Positions 29,094-34,877 of a stretch of DNA of 34,877 bases are shown here, in pieces (the first letter of the stretch is position 1; each line of letters opens with the position of its first letter). The translations under genes and the position numbers were made by a program. This DNA is from Clostridia bacterium (lineage in GTDB: Bacteria > Bacillota > Clostridia > Christensenellales > Borkfalkiaceae), in contig JAFVZP010000051.1 of the NCBI GenBank assembly GCA_017508105.1, positions 1 through 34,877 of the forward strand, written 5' to 3'. The notes beneath the pieces are model-generated. The model was not told the DNA's origin. It saw only the letters and a list, made by a program, of their open reading frames with translations, and did not search any database.

Positions 29094-30095
29094 CTATTTA
29101 TAAATTTCTCCGTAGACGGCTTGCGCCAACGAAGTGTTGACCAGGTCGGCAAATTTTACTCGCTTGGGCAGTTCGCCTGCGTTGTCGATGATGTCCTGCA
29201 AGCGCGTCAGCGCCGCTTCTTCCATTGCCATATTGCTTACCCAGGAGTCGATTGCCTTATAGCTTTCGATAGACGTGGCGATGGAAGCTTCACTCGTCGA
29301 ATCGAAGGCCGCCTTCAAATGAGGCGCAACCTCTTGGGCGGTGTGTTCGTGTACGTATTTTATCGCCTTGGTAATCGCCCGTAAAAATCCCTTTGCGGTC
29401 TCCTGGTTTTTATTCAGCCACGAGCTCTTTGCCATATAGCAGGTGTAGGGGACTTCGCCCGACGCTTCACCCACCGAAGCCACAATATAGCCCGTGCCCG
29501 CCTGCTGATATTCGGATGCCACGGGCTCGAACATCGTACAGTAGTCGGCTGTTCCGCCCTCAAACGCGGCGGTCATCAGGTTGAAGGCAACGTCAAAGTT
29601 CAAGGTAACGTCCTCGCCGTCCGTCAAGCCGTTCTGGTTCAAAACGTATTCAAAGGTCATGGCGGGTACGCCGCCCTGCCGTCCGGCTAAAATTTCCTTA
29701 CCTCTCAAATCCGTCCATTCAAAATCTGGCTCGTTGACGCGGGAAACGAGGAAGGAGCCGTCCCGCTTGGTCAGTTGACCGAACACCGTGGGTACGTCGG
29801 TGGAACCGCCCGCCAATACGTACAGCGCCGCCTCGGGGCCGCAAAAACCGATGTCCGCCTCACCCGAAAGCACGGCGGACATAACTTTATCGGCGCCCCC
29901 GCCGTTGGTCAGCTCTATTTCAATGCCTTCGTCTTCAAAAAAGCCCATGGAATCGGCCAAATACATGGGTGCATAGAAAATAGAATGGGTAACTTCATTC
30001 ACTCTTACCTTGGTCAAATCGCTCTCTTTTTTACATCCGGCGAGAGGAAAGAGCAATAAAAGTGCGCATAAAACAACAGATAAAATTTTTTTCAT
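29094..30095 (-). CDS. ABC substrate-binding lipoprotein, NMT1/SsuA-like
   Basis: A 333-residue secreted lipoprotein. A signal peptide of 20 residues ends in a lipobox L-A-G with Cys21. The mature part begins with the family pattern: F-Y-A-P-M-Y-L-A-D-S-M-G-F-F, then G-E-A-D-I-G-F-C-G-P. The G-G-G-A-D-K-V-M-S-A segment before it is typical of type II periplasmic binding proteins. SsuA/TauA and the HMP-binding ThiY/Thi5 share this pattern, so the ligand may be a sulfonate, nitrate or a thiamine pyrimidine. No TPP riboswitch is visible upstream, which weakens the thiamine reading. It heads the importer operon. Confidence 0.88.
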   Translation of the reverse strand: MKKILSVVLCALLLLFPLAGCKKESDLTKVRVNEVTHSIFYAPMYLADSMGFFEDEGIEIELTNGGGADKVMSAVLSGEADIGFCGPEAALYVLAGGSTDVPTVFGQLTKRDGSFLVSRVNEPDFEWTDLRGKEILAGRQGGVPAMTFEYVLNQNGLTDGEDVTLNFDVAFNLMTAAFEGGTADYCTMFEPVASEYQQAGTGYIVASVGEASGEVPYTCYMAKSSWLNKNQETAKGFLRAITKAIKYVHEHTAQEVAPHLKAAFDSTSEASIATSIESYKAIDSWVSNMAMEEAALTRLQDIIDNAGELPKRVKFADLVNTSLAQAVYGEIYK

Positions 30096-30150
30096 ACTTT
30101 ACTCCGTTAAAAAATTAGTAATATTATATTGTATGACGTGAGCGGAATAA

Positions 30151-30179
30151 TTGACAATGACGAAAAAATGTTCTATAAT
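30151..30179 (+). promoter_or_regulatory. Consensus sigma-A promoter for valS
   Basis: Perfect TTGACA (30151-30156), 17-base spacer, perfect TATAAT (30174-30179). The leader to the start at 30221 is only about 35 bases, too short for a T-box. Confidence 0.9.
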
Positions 30180-30220
30180 GAATATCCATCTATTTTTAGA
30201 AAAAGGCGGTTGTATCAATT

Positions 30221-32848
30221 ATGGATATGCAAAAGACGTACGCTCCCAAGGAGTTTGAGGATAGAATTTATCAGGATTGGGAACAAAAGGGCTATTTCCG
30301 TGCGGAAATCGACCCTAAAAAGGTTCCCTTCACTATCGTAATGCCTCCTCCCAACATCACGGGACAGCTGCATATGGGTCACGCTATGGACGCCACCTTG
30401 CAGGACACTCTCATTCGCTTCAAGCGCATGCAGGGGTATTCTGCCCTTTGGCTGCCCGGTTGCGACCACGCTTCCATCGCCACCGAAGTTAAAATTGTTG
30501 AAAAAATCCGCAAGGAAGAGGGCAAGGAAAAAACCGACCTCGGCAGAGAGGAGTTTTTACGCCGCGCTTGGGCTTGGAAGGAGCAGTACGGCAACCGCAT
30601 CATGCAGCAGCAACGCAAGATGGGCAGCAGCTGCGATTGGTCCCGTCAGGCCTTCACCATGGACGAACGCTGCTCCAAAGCCGTCCGTGAGGTATTCGTC
30701 AATCTCTACGATAAAGGTTTAATCTATCAGGGCAGCCGCATCATCAACTGGTGTCCCTGCTGTAAAACCGCGCTCTCGGACGCCGAAGTGGAATACTCCG
30801 AGGATGCAGGTGCTTTTTGGCATATCAAATACCCCGTGCAGGGCTCGGACGAATTTTTAGTCGTCGCCACCACCCGTCCCGAAACCATGCTCGGCGATAC
30901 CGCCGTTGCCGTCAATCCCACGGATGAACGCTATATGCACCTCATCGGCAAAAAAATTCTTTTGCCGCTTGTCAACCGTGAAATTACCATCGTCGGCGAC
31001 GAACACGCCGATAAAGAAGTGGGCACGGGCTGTGTAAAAATCACTCCCGCCCACGACCCTAACGACTTTGAAGTGGGCTTACGCCACAACTTAGAAATTA
31101 TCCGTATCATGAATGACGACGGTACCATGTCCGAGAATACGGGTGTTTACGCAGGGTTGGATAGATACGAAGCACGAAAGAAAATCGTCGCCGATTTAGA
31201 GGCGCAGGGTCTGCTTTTAAAGGTAGAATCCATCACGCACAACGTCGGCCACTGCTACCGCTGTCATACGACGGTAGAGCCCATCGTATCCAAGCAATGG
31301 TTCGTAAAAATGGAGCCCTTGGCAAAGCCCGCCATCGAGGCTGTCAACAAAAATAAAACCAAATTCGTTCCCGAACGCTTCTCCAAGACCTACTATAATT
31401 GGATGGAGAACATTAAGGATTGGTGTATCTCCCGTCAGCTCTGGTGGGGACACCGCATCCCCGTTTGGTACTGCCAAGACTGCGGCAAGGTCATCTGCGC
31501 TAAGGAAGACCCCACCGCTTGCTCTAGCTGCGGCAGTCAAAATCTGCACCAGGACGAGGACGTGCTCGATACCTGGTTCTCCTCGGCACTCTGGCCGTTC
31601 TCCACGCTCGGTTATCCCGATAAGACAGCAGACTTCGATTATTTTTATCCCACCGACGTACTCGTTACCGGTTACGACATCATCTTCTTCTGGGTAGCGA
31701 GAATGATTTTCTCCGCCCTTGAACACACCGGCAAGGTGCCTTTCCACGACGTGCTCATTCACGGCTTGGTAAGGGACGAGCAGGGCAGAAAAATGTCCAA
31801 GTCCCTCGGCAACGGCGTAGACCCGTTGGAGGTCGTCGAAAAATACGGCGCCGACTCTCTGCGTCATTCGCTCTTGATGGGCATTGCGCCGGGCAACGAC
31901 ACCCGTTATTCGGACGCCAAGGTAGAATCCGCGAGAAACTATATCAATAAAATCTGGAACGCATCCCGTTTCGTTATTATGAACGCCGAGGATAAAAAAG
32001 TTCCCAAAATCGAGGACATTAAGCTTTCTGCGGCGGACAAATGGATTATTTCCAAGCTGCAAAATTGCATCAAGGAAGTCACTCTCAACCTCAATAAATA
32101 CGAATTGGGCGTGGCTTGCGACTGTCTGTATTCCTTCGTATGGGACGACTTCTGCGATTGGTATATCGAGCTTTCCAAACCTGCGCTCTACGGCGAGGAC
32201 GAAAACAAGAAGCTCGGCGCCATTGCCGTGCTCTGCTACGTCCTGGAAAACGCTTTGAAGTTACTCCATCCCTTCATTCCCTTCGTCACCGAAGAAATCT
32301 ATCGCAACTTGCCCACCGCGAAAGGCAGCATTATGGTTGCGGACTTCCCCCGTTATAACTCCCGCCGCGCCTATAAAAAGGAAGCCAAGGCGTTTGAAGG
32401 GGTCATGGAAATCATCAAATCGGTGCGCAACATCAAGGCAAACGTAAATTGCCCTGCTTCCAAGAAGGTGGATTTATATATCATCGCGCCCGAATCCAAG
32501 CGCCTCATCAACGCCAATAAAAACAGCATTGTCAAGCTTGCCGGCGCCAACGAAATTATTTTCGTGGACGGTACAGGCGATATGCCCGAAAAAACCGTTT
32601 CGCAAGTCTGTGAAATCTGTCAAATTTACATTCCCTTGGGCGAACTCGTAGACGTGGAAAAAGAACGCGTGAGACTGAGCGGAGAGCTGGAAAAAATCAT
32701 CTTTGAAATTCAGCGCGCCAACGGCAAGCTGTCCAATCAAAACTTCCTTGCCAAAGCTCCCAAGAAATTGGTCGACGACGAGCGTGCAAAACTGGATAAA
32801 TACATCGACATCAAGGAAAAGCTCGAAAAACAGTTACAAGAATTATAA
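30221..32848 (+). CDS. valS: Valyl-tRNA synthetase
   Basis: Class I synthetase that charges tRNA-Val. The 875-residue protein has the H-M-G-H form of the HIGH motif at 51-54 (within P-P-P-N-I-T-G-Q-L) and K-M-S-K-S at 524-528. The editing (CP1) domain contains [12 protein letters not shown]. The C-terminal 65 residues are a Lys/Glu-rich coiled-coil arm typical of ValRS. A zinc-like cysteine set (C-Q-D-C, later C-S-S-C) lies near 419-435. The ribosome site is weak (AAGGCGG, 11 bases before the ATG), but the promoter is strong. Confidence 0.98.
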   Translation: MDMQKTYAPKEFEDRIYQDWEQKGYFRAEIDPKKVPFTIVMPPPNITGQLHMGHAMDATLQDTLIRFKRMQGYSALWLPGCDHASIATEVKIVEKIRKEEGKEKTDLGREEFLRRAWAWKEQYGNRIMQQQRKMGSSCDWSRQAFTMDERCSKAVREVFVNLYDKGLIYQGSRIINWCPCCKTALSDAEVEYSEDAGAFWHIKYPVQGSDEFLVVATTRPETMLGDTAVAVNPTDERYMHLIGKKILLPLVNREITIVGDEHADKEVGTGCVKITPAHDPNDFEVGLRHNLEIIRIMNDDGTMSENTGVYAGLDRYEARKKIVADLEAQGLLLKVESITHNVGHCYRCHTTVEPIVSKQWFVKMEPLAKPAIEAVNKNKTKFVPERFSKTYYNWMENIKDWCISRQLWWGHRIPVWYCQDCGKVICAKEDPTACSSCGSQNLHQDEDVLDTWFSSALWPFSTLGYPDKTADFDYFYPTDVLVTGYDIIFFWVARMIFSALEHTGKVPFHDVLIHGLVRDEQGRKMSKSLGNGVDPLEVVEKYGADSLRHSLLMGIAPGNDTRYSDAKVESARNYINKIWNASRFVIMNAEDKKVPKIEDIKLSAADKWIISKLQNCIKEVTLNLNKYELGVACDCLYSFVWDDFCDWYIELSKPALYGEDENKKLGAIAVLCYVLENALKLLHPFIPFVTEEIYRNLPTAKGSIMVADFPRYNSRRAYKKEAKAFEGVMEIIKSVRNIKANVNCPASKKVDLYIIAPESKRLINANKNSIVKLAGANEIIFVDGTGDMPEKTVSQVCEICQIYIPLGELVDVEKERVRLSGELEKIIFEIQRANGKLSNQNFLAKAPKKLVDDERAKLDKYIDIKEKLEKQLQEL

Positions 32849-32867
32849 TTGAATACAGTTAAAAAAT

Positions 32868-32904
32868 AAAAGAGTGGACTAAATCAAGTGCACTCTTTTC
32901 TTTT
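32868..32904 (+). terminator. Terminator after valS
   Basis: AAAAGAGTG (32868-32876) and CACTCTTTT (32891-32899) form a perfect nine-base stem around 14 bases, followed by CTTTT. Confidence 0.75.
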
Positions 32905-32965
32905 ATGCTATACACAAAAAATTTTCTCTTACAATATTATAATCAAGTGGGGAGGGGAGAAAAGT

Positions 32966-33637
32966 ATGCAAATCGGATTTATTACGGACGGGAAGTTGGT
33001 TCACTTTCAAAAGCGCAGGGATATTCGCCCCGCCCATCTCTACTGCTTTGCCTTCGGCTCTATCGGCGAGGTCAACTATGAAAAAGAAGTCTGCGGTGAA
33101 AGTGCGGAATTGGAAGAGGTTGCGCTCTTTTCCCGCAATTTCAACTGCACGGTCATCGCAGGCTGTTACACGGACACCAAGGGCATCAAGCGAAAATCCG
33201 CCGTGGTTGCCGAAAAGGGAAAAATCCTCGGCATTTCCGATATGACGACGGGTATTGACGGCGATATCTATAAATGCGGCTCGGGCATTCGGGTGTACGA
33301 TACCTCGGTGGGTAAAATCGGCGTGCTCGTGGGTCAGGATATTTATTTTCCCGAGCTCTTCAAAAGCCTGGCGCAGTGCGGCAGCGAGCAAATCGTCTGT
33401 CTGTACGAATCCGTCGGCGATTCTCTCGAACAAATCCTATTGCGCGCCAACGCCTTTTGCTACGGTGTACCCATCTGTATGTGTGCGCATGGCTATGTCC
33501 AAATCGCCGACGTCAGCGGAAAAATTGCCTACGCCACGCCGCTTTCTCCGAGTTATTTCAACGCCGAGCCCTTCAAGGAGTACCATTTAATCGAAACCAG
33601 ACTGCGCGGCTTTCATAAACCACAGGAAATTTTTTAG
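32966..33637 (+). CDS. Nitrilase-fold protein lacking the catalytic triad
   Basis: A 223-residue protein aligning with the carbon-nitrogen hydrolase superfamily: V-G-K-I-G-V-L-V-G-Q-D-I-Y-F-P-E at 115-130 corresponds to the active-site block G-V-x-I-C-Y-D-x-x-F-P-E. The catalytic Cys position is Gly123. The Glu block that normally ends in P-E is F-A-F-G-S-I-G near 28-34, and the Y-R-K-x-H-L block with the catalytic Lys is I-S-D-M-T near 90-94. It is thus probably not an amidase. The ATG at 32966 has GGAGGGGAG upstream; an earlier GTG would run through that site. It lies directly upstream of spo0A, with its own terminator. Confidence 0.75.
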   Translation: MQIGFITDGKLVHFQKRRDIRPAHLYCFAFGSIGEVNYEKEVCGESAELEEVALFSRNFNCTVIAGCYTDTKGIKRKSAVVAEKGKILGISDMTTGIDGDIYKCGSGIRVYDTSVGKIGVLVGQDIYFPELFKSLAQCGSEQIVCLYESVGDSLEQILLRANAFCYGVPICMCAHGYVQIADVSGKIAYATPLSPSYFNAEPFKEYHLIETRLRGFHKPQEIF

Positions 33638-33667
33638 AAAAAGGGAGTCGTTTCACTCCCTTTTTCT
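33636..33667 (+). terminator. Terminator after the nitrilase-fold gene
   Basis: AGAAAAAGGGAGT and ACTCCCTTTTTCT form a perfect 13-base stem with a six-base loop. The stem begins inside the stop codon of the preceding gene. Confidence 0.9.
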
Positions 33668-33692
33668 GTACTCATCGGACTATTTTACAAAA

Positions 33693-33700
33693 TTCGACAA
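33693..33700 (+). promoter_or_regulatory. Spo0A (0A) box upstream of spo0A
   Basis: TTCGACAA, which is TTGTCGAA on the other strand, matches the Spo0A-binding consensus completely. It lies 48 bases before the -35 box of the spo0A promoter, a position suited to self-regulation. Confidence 0.6.
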
Positions 33701-33740
33701 ATTAATTTAAAATAATACCCTATATTTTATAAAATAATGC

Positions 33741-33769
33741 TTTACTTTTGTAAAATAATGTATTATAAT
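33741..33769 (+). promoter_or_regulatory. Sigma-A-like promoter for spo0A
   Basis: TTTACT (33741-33746), 17-base spacer, perfect TATAAT (33764-33769), 33 bases before the start codon. No SigH-type promoter was recognised. Confidence 0.65.
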
Positions 33770-33802
33770 GGAAATACAATAAACGATACGAGGAGATAAT
33801 GT

Positions 33803-34567
33803 ATGAAAAGCAAGAAAATTGTTATTCTGGAAAACAACGAAGAATTGAAGTGCAAGCTGGTGGAGGTCTTTCAAAAGGGCGGGCACAACGTGTGTGGTGT
33901 CAGTGACGACGGCGCCGAGGGGCTGCAGATGATTGAAAGCTTGCGCCCCGACTTGGTGATATGCGAGCTGTTTTTGAAGAACGTTGACGGTATCGGCATT
34001 CTGGAAGCATTGAAAGGGTCGCAAACCATGTGCATCATGATTGTCGCCAGCGCAGACGACCGTTTAATCGAACGGATTATGTCCAAGGGCGCAAAGTACT
34101 GTCTGTTCAAGCCCTTCTCGCCCGAGATGGCGCTGCAACGGGTGGACGAGCTGTTCTCGTTTGAAAATTCCGTCAAGGTAGAGGGGATAAGGGATACCGT
34201 CTACACCAAACGCGGAGCGACGTTGGAGGAGAAAATCAGCAATATTTTTATATCCATCGGCATACCGCCGCACATCAAAGGGTATAATTATTTACGGGAA
34301 GGCATTAAAATGGCGGTGGAACGTCCCGACATCATCAACAACATCACAAAGGTGTTGTATCCGCAAATCGGTGAAAAGTATTCTACCACGGCAAGCAAGG
34401 TCGAGCGCGCCATTCGCCACGCCATTGAAGTGGCTTGGAATAGGGGACGCATTGAAGTCATCAACGCTATTTTCGGCGCAAGGGTATATATCGGCAGTGA
34501 AAAACCCACCAACAGCGAATTTATTGCCTTGGTGGCAGACAAGCTCATTTTGGAAACTATGGTGTAA
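33803..34567 (+). CDS. spo0A: Spo0A, sporulation master regulator, atypical receiver
   Basis: Response regulator that starts sporulation, 254 residues. The C-terminal DNA-binding domain (about 140-254) is nearly identical to the family, including H-I-K-G-Y, I-T-K-V-L-Y-P, and the recognition helix [18 protein letters not shown]. The receiver (1-120) is divergent. The phospho-acceptor Asp56 of B. subtilis is Glu55 (codon GAG, 33965-33967). The acidic pair Asp10-Asp11 is Glu10-Asn11, and the conserved Thr is Val81. Lys103 in F-K-P-F remains. Classical phosphorylation looks doubtful, while DNA binding should be intact. GAGGAGA is the ribosome site. A terminator follows. Confidence 0.95.
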   Translation: MKSKKIVILENNEELKCKLVEVFQKGGHNVCGVSDDGAEGLQMIESLRPDLVICELFLKNVDGIGILEALKGSQTMCIMIVASADDRLIERIMSKGAKYCLFKPFSPEMALQRVDELFSFENSVKVEGIRDTVYTKRGATLEEKISNIFISIGIPPHIKGYNYLREGIKMAVERPDIINNITKVLYPQIGEKYSTTASKVERAIRHAIEVAWNRGRIEVINAIFGARVYIGSEKPTNSEFIALVADKLILETMV

Positions 34568-34590
34568 GTTCAATCATTTTTTTCTCTTAA

Positions 34591-34627
34591 AAAACGGAGG
34601 TAGCGCAGTTTGCAACCTCCGTTTTTG
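34591..34627. terminator. Terminator after spo0A, probably bidirectional
   Basis: AAAACGGAGGT and ACCTCCGTTTT form a perfect 11-base stem, flanked by A on the left and T on the right. It can also end transcripts coming from the minus-strand genes beyond. Confidence 0.85.
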
Positions 34628-34629
34628 TT

Positions 34630-34788
34630 TTACTGTCTGCTGCGTTTGCGCCAGTCGAAAAATCCGTACAAATCGTTGCATAAAAAAGCGCAGTAGCTGA
34701 TAATACTCGGCAAAAGCCCCGCGCCTTTGAATAGCGCCAACGACCAAAGTACAATTAAAATAATATCGTTTAAAATGTAAAATACAGT
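34630..34788 (-). pseudogene. Small membrane-protein ORF without a usable start
   Basis: An open frame of 52 codons on the minus strand reads about N-D-I-I-L-I-V-L-W-S-L-A-L-F-K-G-A-G-L-L-P, then a second hydrophobic stretch, ending C-N-D-L-Y-G-F-F-D-W-R-K-R-S-R-Q. It looks like a sensible protein: two short spans and a basic tail. The frame has no ATG or GTG in its N-terminal part, and no ribosome site. Only an internal TTG exists, after the first hydrophobic residues. It may have lost its start, use a rare start such as ATT, or contain an error. I do not recognise the family. Confidence 0.35.
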
Positions 34789-34814
34789 TTATTTAAATTG
34801 ATTTAGTTTTCAGT

Positions 34815-34877
34815 TTAATATACGGTTTTGCCGTAACAGTCCATCGCCACGACGACGGGGAAATCCACCACTTCCAA
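34815..34877 (-). CDS. Class I fumarate hydratase beta subunit, C-terminal end (partial)
   Basis: The minus strand from the window edge reads L-E-V-V-D-F-P-V-V-V-A-M-D-C-Y-G-K-T-V-Y and then stops. This matches the C-terminus of the beta subunit (TtdB/FumB-like) of iron-sulfur fumarase or tartrate dehydratase, where V-x-D-F-P-x-x-V-x-x-D is usual. Only 20 codons are seen, so the choice between fumarase and tartrate dehydratase cannot be made. The gene start and probably the alpha subunit lie to the right of the window. Confidence 0.65.
   Translation of the reverse strand: MEVVDFPVVVAMDCYGKTVY

Noticed and set aside
30096-30220. Possible T-box before valS or TPP riboswitch before the ABC importer
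   Set aside because: The valS leader is only about 35 bases after a consensus promoter, and the importer leader shows no TPP core sequence or specifier-like stems.

Overview
The window reads as chromosome of a spore-forming Clostridia-class Firmicute with moderate GC. It carries an intact spoIIGA-sigE-sigG cluster and spo0A, gram-positive-type sigma-A promoters with AGGAGG ribosome sites, RqcP, and a fused IspDF. I see no rRNA, tRNA, CRISPR array, insertion sequence or prophage. Most of it is core genome. The two window ends look different: the left edge is a junction of two unrelated coding sequences, and the right edge cuts into a fumarase subunit gene.

Layout. 1-521: a fragment of a surface-repeat protein (+) abuts a truncated ilvA (-). 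602-1898: NUDIX hydrolase and an unknown protein (-). 2032-2855: DUF4364 regulator and a TSCPD protein (+). 2943-3209: a cysteine-rich membrane miniprotein (-). 3358-7123: an operon with a structured leader, an ECF transporter S component (probably for pantothenate), coaX, hom and a RimK-like ATP-grasp enzyme. 7120-8496: rqcP and ispDF (-). 8557-16969: rpoB-rpoC with its own promoter and a strong terminator. 16985-19818: trkA-trkH potassium uptake (-). 20050-22457: spoIIGA, sigE, sigG. 22642-27545: Na/Pi cotransporter, uppP, iron alcohol dehydrogenase and a YkvI-like membrane protein. 27498-30095: a NitT/TauT-type ABC importer (-). 30151-32848: valS. 32966-33637: a nitrilase-fold protein. 33693-34567: spo0A with an upstream 0A box. 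34630-34877: a small start-less ORF and the C-terminus of a fumarase beta subunit (-).

How the genes connect. The sporulation genes form one cascade: Spo0A would activate spoIIGA-sigE, SpoIIGA would process pro-SigE, and SigG acts later in the forespore. Pantothenate uptake and the CoaX kinase form the entry to CoA synthesis. IspDF (isoprenoids) and UppP (undecaprenyl phosphate recycling) both serve the lipid carrier of the cell wall.

The points that most deserve a second look are these. (1) Spo0A keeps a near-perfect DNA-binding domain, but its receiver has Glu at the phospho-acceptor Asp position and Glu-Asn in place of the acidic pair. (2) The gene just upstream encodes a nitrilase-fold protein that seems to lack the whole Glu-Lys-Cys triad. 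(3) The sigG leader can fold so that a loop CCTCC pairs with the ribosome binding site, and the likely forespore start site would remove part of that fold. (4) RpoB carries an insertion of about 120 residues and an acidic tail of 87 residues. (5) The left-edge junction may be an assembly chimera.
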